This document shows, piece after piece, positions 1-7,864 of a DNA stretch of 64,000 nt; the first letter of the stretch is position 1, and each line of letters starts with the position of its first letter. The stretch spans positions 62,001 through 126,000 of the forward strand of contig NZ_JAOWLA010000005.1 in assembly GCF_025751575.1 (NCBI RefSeq), read 5' to 3'. Origin of the DNA: Albidovulum sediminicola. Its GTDB lineage: Bacteria; Pseudomonadota; Alphaproteobacteria; Rhodobacterales; Rhodobacteraceae. Both the position numbers and the translations under genes were made by a program. The notes under the pieces were generated by a model. That model had not been told where the DNA came from and ran no database searches. It was given only the letters and a program-made list of their open reading frames with translations.

Positions 1-500
1 CGGCCGATGGCCGCGTCCGCAAACTCGATCCGGAAGTCGATCTCAAGCGTCTCTGCCGGGTCGAGGCGGGCGAAGGCCGCGCCGTCGCGCACCTCAACCG
101 GCTTAAGGACCTCGAAGCAGCGTACCGTTTCATCAAGCGAGCGCAGCCCACGGGCCAGGATACCCGCGACGAAGGGGGCGGCGGAGCCGTCAAGGATCGG
201 AACTTCGGGGCCGTCGATCTCGATCAGCGCGTTATGCACGCCGCAGCCCGCGAGGGCGGCCATGATATGTTCAATGGTCGAGACGGACACGCCCGCCGCG
301 TTCTCGATCCGGGTGCAGAGCTGCGCCGGGATCACCGCATCCCAGATCGCGGGCACCATCGGGTCCGCACCGATCACGTCGGTGCGGCGGAACCACACCC
401 CGTAATTGGCCGAAGCGGCGTGCACACGCATCCGCGCCGCGCGACCCGAGTGCAGGCCAACGCCGGTGAAGGTCGCCGTGGATCTGATCGTCGTCTGCAA
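1..500 (-). CDS. lpxC: UDP-3-O-acyl-N-acetylglucosamine deacetylase (LpxC), 3' end cut by window
   Basis: LpxC is the zinc deacetylase that commits UDP-3-O-acyl-GlcNAc to lipid A synthesis. The reverse strand reads openly for 166 codons and begins LQTTIRSTATFTGVGLHSG, the usual N-terminus of the family. It contains STIEHIMAAL, whose His is a known zinc ligand, and GPEVPILDGSAAPF. I chose TTG at 500 because the similarity starts there and a G-rich stretch (GGGGG) lies just upstream. The C-terminal half lies beyond the left edge. lpxC directly follows ftsZ in related genomes, as it does here, but an ftsZ terminator separates the two. Confidence 0.9.
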   Translation of the reverse strand, partial: MQTTIRSTATFTGVGLHSGRAARMRVHAASANYGVWFRRTDVIGADPMVPAIWDAVIPAQLCTRIENAAGVSVSTIEHIMAALAGCGVHNALIEIDGPEVPILDGSAAPFVAGILARGLRSLDETVRCFEVLKPVEVRDGAAFARLDPAETLEIDFRIEFADAAIG

Positions 501-679
501 GACTGCCCCCGAGTTTTCTGGGCCGAAACGCCGGGACGAAGCCCAAGGTCTTTTCGGCAAGGGTGAGGTAAACCCGCGGAGCAGAACACTCAATTCACTC
601 TTTGCAACGAACTGAAACAAAACCTTCACGAATGGGCAACGCCTTGCCGATTGGTCAAATTTCCCACTCAAGGTATTGT

Positions 680-713
680 AAAAAAAAGAAAAAGGGCCGA
701 AGGATTTCGGCCC
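680..713 (-). terminator. Intrinsic terminator of ftsZ
   Basis: Perfect 8-bp stem GGGCCGAA/TTCGGCCC (694-701 with 706-713) with a 4-nt loop. On the minus strand it is followed by a T-rich run (693-680) broken by a single C. It sits about 20 bp after the ftsZ stop and should separate ftsZ from lpxC. The rest of the 501-735 gap holds only AT-richer leader sequence for lpxC; I see no convincing promoter there. Confidence 0.85.
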
Positions 714-735
714 CAGTGAATGAAATGTTACAGGT

Positions 736-2328
736 TCAGTTCGCTTGCCGGCGCAGGAATGCCGGGATTTCGATGCGCTCCTGATCAGGATCGACCTCCT
801 GCTCGTCGTCATAGGCCGTGCTCAGGCGCGGCTGTTGGCGCATTGCGGGCGCTGACCGCTCGGTATGCTCGGAGGCATGTCCGGTCATCCGGTTGATCAG
901 CGTGTTGATGCCGAAGCGCGGACGCTCCGCCGGTTGCGGCGCCGGCTGGGCCGGGCGCTGCTGCGGTTGGCGCGCTTGCGGCTGGGGCTGCTGCGAGGGC
1001 TGGCGGCTGACCGCGGCCTGAAGACGGGCAAGCGCCTCGGGCGACGGCGTGCCCGGCGCGCGCGGACGCGGCGCGACGAAGGCACCGGCATCATCCTCGA
1101 CATGCAGGCTGCGGGCCTGGGCGACCTGGGCCGCCGTGGGCTGCGGCTGGTAGGCCGGGGGCGGCAGGTCATCTTCGGCCGCAGCCGCGGGCTCGTCGAA
1201 AAGCGTGCGGTCCTCTTGCGCGGCGGCGACCTGAGGCGCCGGTTGAGGGGCAGGCTGCGGCGAGGGCTCAGCCGCGCGGGGCACCTCGACCGGGGCCTGG
1301 CTGCGCTGGGTCAGCGGCTCGGCCAGGCTGCGGCGCGGCGCCGGGGTCTCGGCATCGGCCACGGCGGCGTCGATGCCGGTCGCGACGACCGAAACGCGCA
1401 TCATCCCGTCCATGCGGTCGTCGAGCGTGGAGCCGACGATGATGTTGGCGTCCGGGTCCACCTCTTCGCGGATGCGGTTCGCGGCCTCGTCCAGCTCGAA
1501 CAGGGTCAGGTCGGAGCCGCCGGTGATGTTGATGAGAACGCCCTTGGCGCCGCGCAGGCTGATCTCGTCCAGAAGCGGGTTGGCGATCGCCTTCTCCGCC
1601 GCCTGGATCGCGCGATCCTCGCCGCTGGCCTCGCCCGTGCCCATCATGGCCTTGCCCATCTCATCCATCACCGAGCGCACATCGGCGAAGTCGAGGTTGA
1701 TCAGGCCTGGGCGGACCATCAGATCGGTCACGCCCTTGACGCCCTGGTAGAGCACGTCGTCGGCCATCGCGAAGGCCTCGGTGAACGTGGTCTTTTCGTT
1801 CGCGAGACGGAACAGGTTCTGGTTCGGAATGATGATCAGCGTGTCGACGACCTTCTGGAGCGCCTCGATCCCCTCGTTTGCCTGGCGCATGCGCTTGGCG
1901 CCCTCGAACTGGAAGGGTTTGGTCACGACACCAACGGTCAGCACGCCAAGCTCGCGCGCGGCCTGGGCGATGATCGGCGCCGCACCGGTGCCGGTGCCGC
2001 CGCCCATGCCGGCGGTGATGAAGCACATGTGGGCGCCCGCGAGGTGATCGACGATCTCCTCGATCGTCTCTTCAGCCGCCGCGGCGCCGACCGCCGGACG
2101 CGCGCCGGCGCCCAGGCCTTCGGTCACTTTCACGCCCATCTGGACGCGGGCATTGGCCTTGGACTGCTGAAGGGCCTGAGCGTCGGTATTGGCGACCACA
2201 AACTCCACGCCCTCAAGCGCCTTGGCGATCATGTTGTTGACCGCGTTGCCACCCGCACCACCGACACCGAAGACCGTGATCCGCGGCTTCAGCTCTTCAT
2301 GCTCGCTCATCGTCAGATTCAGTGCCAT
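736..2328 (-). CDS. ftsZ: Cell division protein FtsZ
   Basis: Tubulin-like GTPase that forms the division ring. The protein has 530 residues. The GTPase core occupies about residues 14-320, with the tubulin signature GGGTGTG near 109-115 and the T7-loop NLDFADV near 206. A long Pro/Gln/Ala-rich linker (about 330-490), typical of alphaproteobacterial FtsZ, leads to a conserved C-terminal peptide, [12 protein letters not shown], which is the expected docking site for FtsA. The ATG at 2328 has GGGAA upstream. It follows ftsA with a 168-bp gap that holds a terminator-like hairpin and a promoter candidate, so ftsZ may be transcribed separately from ftsQA. Confidence 0.98.
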   Translation of the reverse strand: MALNLTMSEHEELKPRITVFGVGGAGGNAVNNMIAKALEGVEFVVANTDAQALQQSKANARVQMGVKVTEGLGAGARPAVGAAAAEETIEEIVDHLAGAHMCFITAGMGGGTGTGAAPIIAQAARELGVLTVGVVTKPFQFEGAKRMRQANEGIEALQKVVDTLIIIPNQNLFRLANEKTTFTEAFAMADDVLYQGVKGVTDLMVRPGLINLDFADVRSVMDEMGKAMMGTGEASGEDRAIQAAEKAIANPLLDEISLRGAKGVLINITGGSDLTLFELDEAANRIREEVDPDANIIVGSTLDDRMDGMMRVSVVATGIDAAVADAETPAPRRSLAEPLTQRSQAPVEVPRAAEPSPQPAPQPAPQVAAAQEDRTLFDEPAAAAEDDLPPPAYQPQPTAAQVAQARSLHVEDDAGAFVAPRPRAPGTPSPEALARLQAAVSRQPSQQPQPQARQPQQRPAQPAPQPAERPRFGINTLINRMTGHASEHTERSAPAMRQQPRLSTAYDDEQEVDPDQERIEIPAFLRRQAN

Positions 2329-2383
2329 CGGTTCCCGCCTGTACTACCGGCCGTTTCGGCCATCTTGCCCCATAATTGACCCG

Positions 2384-2412
2384 ATTTTATCGACTGCCGC
2401 CGCCGAGGTCAC
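2384..2412 (-). promoter_or_regulatory. Candidate ftsZ promoter
   Basis: On the minus strand, GTGACC (2412-2407) and TAAAAT (2389-2384) are separated by 17 bp. This is a fair match to a housekeeping promoter. It lies just after the terminator-like hairpin and about 55 bp before the ftsZ ATG. Between it and the start codon is a small perfect hairpin, GGCCG-TTT-CGGCC (2349-2361), which would sit in the ftsZ leader. This was read by eye only. Confidence 0.4.
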
Positions 2413-2413
2413 G

Positions 2414-2460
2414 AAAAAAACACCCGCAGGCTACAAAATATAGAGATATATTTCGCGGGT
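2414..2460 (-). terminator. Terminator-like hairpin between ftsA and ftsZ
   Basis: On the minus strand an outer 6-bp stem (ACCCGC/GCGGGT, 2460-2455 with 2427-2422) encloses an AT-only stem (AAATATA/TATATTT, 2453-2447 with 2442-2436). A run of seven T (2420-2414) follows. The two stems are joined by an uneven internal loop, so strength is uncertain. It could end or attenuate ftsQA transcripts before ftsZ. Confidence 0.5.
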
Positions 2461-2496
2461 TCGGCGGCATTTCGCCAAGTCGTCAGAATGTTGCGG

Positions 2497-3828
2497 TTAC
2501 CAGTTGTCCTTGAACCATCTGACGGCCCTGCGCAACGACCGCGCGGGATAACGCTCGGCCGGGATCTCGAAATCCCACCACTCGTCCTGCGGATGCGCGG
2601 CAAAAAGGCAGAGCCCGACCGAGGACGAAAACGCAGGCCCCGTCGCCGCCTGCGGCAGCCCCTGCACGCGCAGCGGGCGGCCCAGGCGCACGTTCTGTCC
2701 CAGGATGCGGGCGGCCAGCCCGTCAAGGCCGGGGATCTGGCTTGCCCCGCCGGTCAGGACGATCTGCTGGCTGGGCAGTTGATCAAATCCGGCCGCATCC
2801 AGGATGGCGCGCACCTCTTCCAGGATCTCCTCGACCCGGGGGCGCATGATGCCGATCAGCTCGGTCCGGCTAACCTTACGGCGGTCCTTTTCCCAGTCGC
2901 CGCTGTCGCCGCCGATCTCGATCATCTCGCGGTCGTCCATGCCGGTCGCGTGGACGCCGCCGTGGATGGTCTTGATCCGCTCCGCGACCGGCACCGGCAC
3001 CTGGAGGCCCTTGGCGATGTCGCCCGTGACATGGTCGCCCCCCAGCCGCGCGCTTTCGGCGAAGATCATGTGCTTCTTGATGAAGATCGAGATCCCGGTC
3101 GCCCCACCGCCCATGTCGATACAGGCCGCGCCCAGTTCCTGCTCGTCCTCCACGAGGCTCGCCAGACCCGAGACATAGGCCGAGGACGCCAGCCCCGCCA
3201 ATTCGAGGTCGCAGCGCTTGATGCAGTAAAGCAGGTTCTGGACGGCGGGCGTGTCGATGGTCAGCAGATGCATGTCCACGGCCAGGCGGTTGCCGACATG
3301 TCCACGCGGGTCGCCGAAGCCCGTGCGGTGATCAACCGCGAAATTGACCGGGTGGGCGTGCAGCACCTCTCGTCCCTGGCCGAAGTCGGGCACGTCGCAG
3401 GCCGCGAGCACACGCGCCACGTCGGTTTCGCTGACCTGGCCTTCGGTCAGTTGCACATCGCCGGCCAGACCGTAGCTGCGCGGGTGCGCGCCGGAGAAGC
3501 AGGCGATGACGTGATCGACGCGCACCTGTGCCATCTTCTGCGCCGCCTGGACGGCGGTGCGGATGGCGCGCTCGGTCTCCTGCATCGTGTGGATCTCTCC
3601 GAAGCGGACACCGCGCGAGCGCGTCGTCGCGGCCCCGATCACGCGGAACTGCGACTGGCCTGCGAGGGGGCCCAACCCATCCTCTCGCTCAAGCTCCGGC
3701 CCGTCGAAGCGCAGCACAAGGCAAGCAATCTTCGAGGTCCCGACGTCAAGGATCGCGGTCACCCCCCGCTGCATCGCGGCCTGGCGCATGTTCCGCATCG
3801 CGCGTTGCGACTGGTAAAGATCGGTCAT
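2497..3828 (-). CDS. ftsA: Cell division protein FtsA
   Basis: Actin-like ATPase that anchors FtsZ filaments to the membrane and recruits later division proteins. The protein has 443 residues, near the usual length. It shows the N-terminal phosphate-loop region ILDVGTSKIACLV (about 26-38), the nucleotide-binding IDMGGGATGISIF (near 237) and VLTGGASQIPGLDGLA (near 358). The ATG at 3828 overlaps the ftsQ stop as ATGA, so the two are translationally coupled. It lies between ftsQ and ftsZ, the standard order. Confidence 0.97.
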   Translation of the reverse strand: MTDLYQSQRAMRNMRQAAMQRGVTAILDVGTSKIACLVLRFDGPELEREDGLGPLAGQSQFRVIGAATTRSRGVRFGEIHTMQETERAIRTAVQAAQKMAQVRVDHVIACFSGAHPRSYGLAGDVQLTEGQVSETDVARVLAACDVPDFGQGREVLHAHPVNFAVDHRTGFGDPRGHVGNRLAVDMHLLTIDTPAVQNLLYCIKRCDLELAGLASSAYVSGLASLVEDEQELGAACIDMGGGATGISIFIKKHMIFAESARLGGDHVTGDIAKGLQVPVPVAERIKTIHGGVHATGMDDREMIEIGGDSGDWEKDRRKVSRTELIGIMRPRVEEILEEVRAILDAAGFDQLPSQQIVLTGGASQIPGLDGLAARILGQNVRLGRPLRVQGLPQAATGPAFSSSVGLCLFAAHPQDEWWDFEIPAERYPARSLRRAVRWFKDNW

Positions 3829-4733
3829 TGCCCGTTCACCCTTGTCTCATCCACCGTTTCACCCCTGAGGCTCGCGATCGCGGCCTCGCTCAGCCGGATC
3901 GTGGGGCGGTAATCGTTGCGCATGTCCACGACCGTGACATCGCGCGCCAGAAGGTCCTCGGCCCGGTCAAGCTCGATCACATGGTTCAGGGCCGCGATCG
4001 CGTTCGCCTCGGGCAACAGGATGCGCTGGTCGCGGTCCAGGACCAGATCCCAGCGCCGCCCCCCCACCAGAACCAGACCGCGCAGGCGCGGAGCCAGCGG
4101 GCGCGCCTGCGCCAGAAGCGTCAGCGCCTCCTGCACGTGTTCGGCCGCCCCATCGCCCGCAATCACGGCCAGGTCGGCGCGTGCCTCGCGGGCGGTCAGG
4201 GTCGCGACCCGATGCCCCTCTGCATCCAGCATCTCCAGCCGCCCCGTCGGCGTGCGCCACAGGATCGCGGCCGTCCGCTCCGTCACGTCAACCTGGAGGA
4301 CGCCCCCCGGACGAATGCGCAGATCGACCGAGGCGACGGCATCGATCTGGGCGATCGTCGCGCGGAAGGTTTCAAGATCGATGCGGAAGGACGACGCCGG
4401 AAGCTCGACCGGCAGCATCGCCCGGATACCGGCCGCCACCGGATCTGAGGCGCCGTCGATCCGCATGAAGGTCACCATGAACTCGGGCCGTTCCTGCAAA
4501 TCCTGCTTGAGATGCGCGAAGCCCGAGGCCAGATGGGTGCGCCGCCCCTCGTCCTTGAGGTAAAGCCCGACCGCCAGCGCCAACGCCAGTGCGGGCAGCC
4601 CGACCCGCGTGAAGCGGCGCACCAGAGGCGTCAGCCACAGCCGATCCAGCCGGTAGGCCAGGCGCGAAGGCGCCGGATCGATACGCACGGGGTCCTGCCA
4701 GCGGGCTTGCCGGTCCCGTCTCAGCGCCCACAT
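3825..4733 (-). CDS. ftsQ: Cell division protein FtsQ
   Basis: Bitopic inner-membrane division protein that links early and late divisome parts. The protein has 302 residues: a basic cytoplasmic tail, one membrane segment near residues 45-62 ([16 protein letters not shown]), a POTRA-like region ([11 protein letters not shown]..., about 85-155) and the FtsQ domain. I chose ATG at 4733 (MWALRRDRQ) because the family N-terminus fits and it overlaps the end of ddl by 13 bp. The longer open frame upstream is only ddl read out of frame. The gene overlaps ftsA by 4 bp. Confidence 0.93.
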   Translation of the reverse strand: MWALRRDRQARWQDPVRIDPAPSRLAYRLDRLWLTPLVRRFTRVGLPALALALAVGLYLKDEGRRTHLASGFAHLKQDLQERPEFMVTFMRIDGASDPVAAGIRAMLPVELPASSFRIDLETFRATIAQIDAVASVDLRIRPGGVLQVDVTERTAAILWRTPTGRLEMLDAEGHRVATLTAREARADLAVIAGDGAAEHVQEALTLLAQARPLAPRLRGLVLVGGRRWDLVLDRDQRILLPEANAIAALNHVIELDRAEDLLARDVTVVDMRNDYRPTIRLSEAAIASLRGETVDETRVNGQ

Positions 4734-5644
4734 GACGCATCCTCCACGATCCAGCGGCACAGGTCGGGAAAGCTCATCCCTTCCGCCGCCGCCTGTTCCG
4801 GGGCGAGCGAGGTGGGTGTCATGCCCGGCTGGGTGTTCGTCTCCAGGATGAAAAGACCGTCGAGCCCGCGCGCCTCGTCCCAGCGGAAATCCGATCGCGA
4901 CAGGCCCCGGCACCCCAAGGCCCGGTGGGCCCGCAGCGACAGATCGCGGCAGGCCGCCGTGATAGCCTCGGGAACATCGGCAGGGCAAACGTGGCGCGAT
5001 CCGCCCGGCGCGTATTTCGCGTGATAGTCATACCAGCCGGTGGTGATGATCTCGGTCACGCAGAAGGCCCGGTCGCCAAGGATGGTGCAGGTCAACTCCC
5101 GCCCCGGCACATAGGTTTCGACCATCACCTCGTCCGGCATCTCGGGACCGAGTTGCGGCGGGGTGTTGGCATTCTCCGGCACGATATAGACCCCGACGGA
5201 GGAGCCTTCGGCATTGGGCTTGACCACATAGGGCGCGGCCATGACATGGCGCGCCATGACCTCCGCCTTCGGCGCGATCAGGCTTTCGACCACCGGCAGG
5301 CCCGCCGCGGCGAATGCCGCCTTGGCCCGCGTCTTGTCCATGGCCAGCGCGGAGGCCAGGACGCCCGAATGCGTGTAGGCCAGGCCCAGCCATTCCAGAA
5401 GGCCCTGAACGCAACCGTCCTCGCCCCAGCGGCCATGGAGGGCGTTGAAGCAGACATCGGGGCGAAGTTCGCTCAGGCGCGCGGCCAGGTCGCGGCCGGC
5501 ATCGACCTCGACCACCTCGTACCCCGCCTCCCGCAGTGCGGCGGCGCATTCGCGCCCGCTGACAAGCGAAACCTCGCGCTCGGCCGAGCGCCCGCCCATC
5601 AGTACCGCAACCTTGGGGGCTGTCCTGCTCGACCTGCCCGCCAA
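4721..5644 (-). CDS. ddl: D-alanine--D-alanine ligase
   Basis: ATP-grasp ligase that makes the D-Ala-D-Ala dipeptide for the peptidoglycan stem. The protein has 307 residues with [19 protein letters not shown] near the N-terminus (substrate serine), the ATP-grasp elements [18 protein letters not shown], and the metal-binding [12 protein letters not shown] near 272. The start is TTG at 5644, giving [14 protein letters not shown], with a purine-rich site (GAGGCGG) just upstream; no earlier in-frame ATG fits. It lies between murB and ftsQ in one operon. Confidence 0.96.
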   Translation of the reverse strand: MAGRSSRTAPKVAVLMGGRSAEREVSLVSGRECAAALREAGYEVVEVDAGRDLAARLSELRPDVCFNALHGRWGEDGCVQGLLEWLGLAYTHSGVLASALAMDKTRAKAAFAAAGLPVVESLIAPKAEVMARHVMAAPYVVKPNAEGSSVGVYIVPENANTPPQLGPEMPDEVMVETYVPGRELTCTILGDRAFCVTEIITTGWYDYHAKYAPGGSRHVCPADVPEAITAACRDLSLRAHRALGCRGLSRSDFRWDEARGLDGLFILETNTQPGMTPTSLAPEQAAAEGMSFPDLCRWIVEDASCGR

Positions 5645-5706
5645 ATCCGCCTCTGTCCGGGGCTTTGCGCCCCTGTTCTCGGACCCTTTGCGGGCCCTGA
5701 ATTCGC

Positions 5707-6636
5707 TTATGCCTCAGCCGCCGGTTCGCCGACGCGCATGATTTCCCACTCTAACGTCAAACCGCTTTGTTGGAAAACCCTTTTTCGGACTTCCTCGCCC
5801 AATCCCTCAAGATCGGCAGCGGTCGCGCCGCCGGCGTTGATCAGGAAATTCGAGTGCTTCTCGCTCATCTGCGCGCCGCCCCGCCGCGCGCCGCGCATGC
5901 CGGCGTCGTCGATCACCTTCCACGCCTTCAACTCATGCGTATCGTCGGCCCGCCCGGTCGAGGAGAACCCCGCCGGGTTGCGGAAGGTGGAGCCCGCCGA
6001 GCGGTCCCTGGTTGGCTGGGTGGCGTCGCGTTTCGCGATCTGCTCGGCCATCCGCGCCTCAAGTGCCGCGGGATCGCCCTCAGCGCCCTCGAAGGTGGCC
6101 GAGGTGATAACCCAGCCCTCGGGCAGATCGGTCTGGCGGTACCGGAACTTCAGGTCCGCCGCCGTCAGCGTCACGCACCGCCCGTCCCGCGTCACGGCAT
6201 TGGCCGAAACGAAATGGTCGGCGACATAGGACCCGTAGCAGCCTGCATTCATCCGCACCGCGCCGCCAATCGCGCCGGGGATCGTCCGGAGGAAGGTCAG
6301 ATCCACGCCCGCTTCCGCCGCGCGGCGCGCGACATGGGCGTCAAGCGCCGCCGCGCCGGCCGTGACGCGGCGCCCCTCGACCGAGATGGCGTTGAACCCC
6401 CGTCCCAACCGGATCACCACCGCCCGGATGCCCCCATCGCGCACGATCAGGTTGGAGCCCACGCCCATCGGAAAGACCGCGAATGACGGGGCGAGCGCCG
6501 CGAGGAACGCCGCCAGATCGTCCTCATCGGCGGGCTGAAACAGCCAGTCCGCAGGCCCGCCGACGCGCAACCAGGTCAGGTCGGCCAGCGGCCGGTTCGG
6601 GGTCAGTTGCCCGCGAACGGGCGGAAGAGCGGTCAT
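5707..6636 (-). CDS. murB: UDP-N-acetylenolpyruvoylglucosamine reductase (MurB)
   Basis: FAD/NADPH enzyme that reduces enolpyruvyl-UDP-GlcNAc to UDP-MurNAc in peptidoglycan synthesis. The protein has 309 residues. The FAD-binding stretches [16 protein letters not shown] and [17 protein letters not shown] are clear, and [10 protein letters not shown] carries the expected catalytic Ser near 225-234. The C-terminal [13 protein letters not shown] is also typical. ATG at 6636 has only a weak ribosome site, and a terminator hairpin ends about 20 bp upstream, so its transcription start is unclear. It heads the murB-ddl-ftsQ-ftsA run. Confidence 0.96.
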   Translation of the reverse strand: MTALPPVRGQLTPNRPLADLTWLRVGGPADWLFQPADEDDLAAFLAALAPSFAVFPMGVGSNLIVRDGGIRAVVIRLGRGFNAISVEGRRVTAGAAALDAHVARRAAEAGVDLTFLRTIPGAIGGAVRMNAGCYGSYVADHFVSANAVTRDGRCVTLTAADLKFRYRQTDLPEGWVITSATFEGAEGDPAALEARMAEQIAKRDATQPTRDRSAGSTFRNPAGFSSTGRADDTHELKAWKVIDDAGMRGARRGGAQMSEKHSNFLINAGGATAADLEGLGEEVRKRVFQQSGLTLEWEIMRVGEPAAEA

Positions 6637-6655
6637 GCGGCACCGTCAGAAATCG

Positions 6656-6679
6656 AAAAAGGGCCGACAAGCGGCCCTT
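6656..6679 (-). terminator. Intrinsic terminator just upstream of murB
   Basis: Stem AAGGGCCG/CGGCCCTT (6659-6666 with 6672-6679), loop ACAAG; on the minus strand the left arm AAGGGCCG reads 6679-6672. A T-run (6660-6656) follows on that strand. It should end transcripts of the small genes at 6745-7240. It sits only 20 bp before the murB ATG, so it could also act as a leader attenuator. Confidence 0.75.
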
Positions 6680-6744
6680 CTTCTAAGATCAGATCAGGCA
6701 TAGGTACACAAGGTCGGTTCGCGCCCGCCCCTAGTCGACCCTGC

Positions 6745-6966
6745 TCAGGTCCCGCCGGTTACCGGCGCGGCGCTGCTTCCGCCCGAGGACGCCGCCGCCG
6801 CGATCAGCAGCAGCAGCAGCAGCGGGATGATGATCCCCGCGCTCGACGAGCTGGCCTGTTCGATGACGGGCTCCTGCTCCATGACCGGTTCGGCCATGCC
6901 GCCGGCCAGAGCCGGCCCCGAAATCAGCGCCACGGCAGCGGCGCAAGCAAATACCTTAGATTTCAT
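6745..6966 (-). CDS. Small exported hydrophobic protein, copy A
   Basis: I do not recognise a named function. The protein has 73 residues: a signal-peptide-like N-terminus (MKSKVFACAAAVALISGPA, cleavage likely after ALA), a short acidic stretch with the repeated pattern EPVMEQEPVIEQ, then a very hydrophobic segment (IIIPLLLLLLIAAAASS, about 46-62) and a Gly/Ser tail. ATG at 6966 has GGAGT upstream and is better than the ATG at 6978. It is a close paralogue of the gene at 7025-7240. A single membrane-spanning peptide exposed outside the cytoplasm is likely; the role is unknown. Confidence 0.7.
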   Translation of the reverse strand: MKSKVFACAAAVALISGPALAGGMAEPVMEQEPVIEQASSSSAGIIIPLLLLLLIAAAASSGGSSAAPVTGGT

Positions 6967-7024
6967 ATTCCACTCCATTCACAAACACCCCGACATCACG
7001 CTGGGGCCACTCTGGCTAAAGCCT

Positions 7025-7240
7025 TTAGTCCGGGATCGGCACCGGCGTGCTACCGCCGGACGACGCGGCTGCCGCAACGAACAACAGAAGCAACAGCGGG
7101 ATGATGATCCCCGCGCGCGAAGAACTCGCCTGCTCGATGACCGGTTCCTGCTCCATGATCGGCTCGGCCATGCCGCCAGCAAGCACCGGACCGCTCGCCA
7201 AGATCAACGCCGACACCATCCCGAAGACTCTTACACGCAT
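7025..7240 (-). CDS. Small exported hydrophobic protein, copy B
   Basis: 71-residue paralogue of the downstream small gene. From GGMAEP onward the two are nearly identical through EQEPVIEQASSS and IIIPLLLLL; the signal peptides and the last ten residues differ. ATG at 7240 follows a GGGGATTGGA stretch. The 130-bp gap above it is AT-richer than its surroundings and contains TTGACA on the minus strand (7306-7301), but no matching -10 was found. It lies between a DUF2484 gene and its own copy. Function unknown. Confidence 0.7.
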   Translation of the reverse strand: MRVRVFGMVSALILASGPVLAGGMAEPIMEQEPVIEQASSSRAGIIIPLLLLLFVAAAASSGGSTPVPIPD

Positions 7241-7370
7241 TCCAATCCCCTATCCCTAGCAAGATAAATTTACTGTGAGGCTGCGGCGACAGGCGCCTTC
7301 TGTCAAATACAATGTTGAAAACACCGTTGTTTTTGTTGTGTCAGCGGCCGCCGGGCTGCAATTCCGGCGC

Positions 7371-7622
7371 TCATCCCCTAGGCCTTGCGCATTTGCGGAG
7401 CCACCGCAGCAGGTAGATTGCCGGCCAGCGCAGAATCGACAACGCCCCCGCCAGGACGGCCAACCCGGCCCAAGGGCCGTTCTGCCAGAACACGCCCGCA
7501 AGGATCGGAAGCCCGACCGCGATCAAGACGTAGGCGGCACGCCAGTGGTAATCGCGCGAGGGCGTGAAGGCGATCGCCGTCGCCACGAGGAACCAGAGCG
7601 CCGCGGCGGCAAGCGAAAGCAT
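7371..7622 (-). CDS. DUF2484 family membrane protein, copy 2
   Basis: 83-residue protein with three hydrophobic stretches (MLSLAAAALWFLVATAIAF; AAYVLIAVGLPILAGVFW; GLAVLAGALSILRWPAIYLL). The pattern LW.LVAT..AF.P.R at the N-terminus and the ..LSI.R.P..YL.RW ending match the DUF2484 family, which is usually found between murC and murB in Rhodobacteraceae. ATG at 7622 shares one base with the stop of the preceding DUF2484 gene (TGATG), so the pair is coupled. The exact role of the family is not known; the position suggests envelope biogenesis. Confidence 0.75.
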   Translation of the reverse strand: MLSLAAAALWFLVATAIAFTPSRDYHWRAAYVLIAVGLPILAGVFWQNGPWAGLAVLAGALSILRWPAIYLLRWLRKCARPRG

Positions 7623-7864
7623 CAGCGGCCCACCCGCCCAAGCGCCCGGCGCGCCAGATAGAAGAGCGGCCGGCGAAACATCGACACGAACCCGGCTATC
7701 GCTGCGAAACACGCCCACACCCCGTATTCGAGGCCGACCATGCCGATCAGCACCGGCGCCGCGCCCAAAAGGAACAGTCCCGGCGCGAATTGGCGCCGCA
7801 TCGGCAGAAAGGCCGTGATCGTCGCGGCAATCACCCAAAGGCAAATAAGGATCTGCAAGGTCAT
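7622..7864 (-). CDS. DUF2484 family membrane protein, copy 1
   Basis: 80-residue inner-membrane protein starting MTLQILICLWVIAATITAF, followed by LPMRRQFAPGLFLLGAAPVL and ending FVSMFRRPLFYLARRA. This is the classic DUF2484 layout of two or three membrane segments and a basic C-terminus. ATG at 7864 overlaps the stop of the permease gene by 4 bp (ATGA). A second, more diverged copy follows immediately, which makes a tandem pair. Related genomes generally place such a gene between murC and murB, which supports the assignment here. Confidence 0.85.
   Translation of the reverse strand: MTLQILICLWVIAATITAFLPMRRQFAPGLFLLGAAPVLIGMVGLEYGVWACFAAIAGFVSMFRRPLFYLARRALGRVGR

Noticed and set aside
865-2379. 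Long plus-strand open frame opposite ftsZ
   Set aside because: It is the antisense of ftsZ, with Arg/Gly/His-rich composition and no family pattern. High GC removes stop codons on the other strand.
7278-7306. Promoter with TTGACA before small gene copy B
   Set aside because: No -10 match lies at 16-18 bp on the minus strand.
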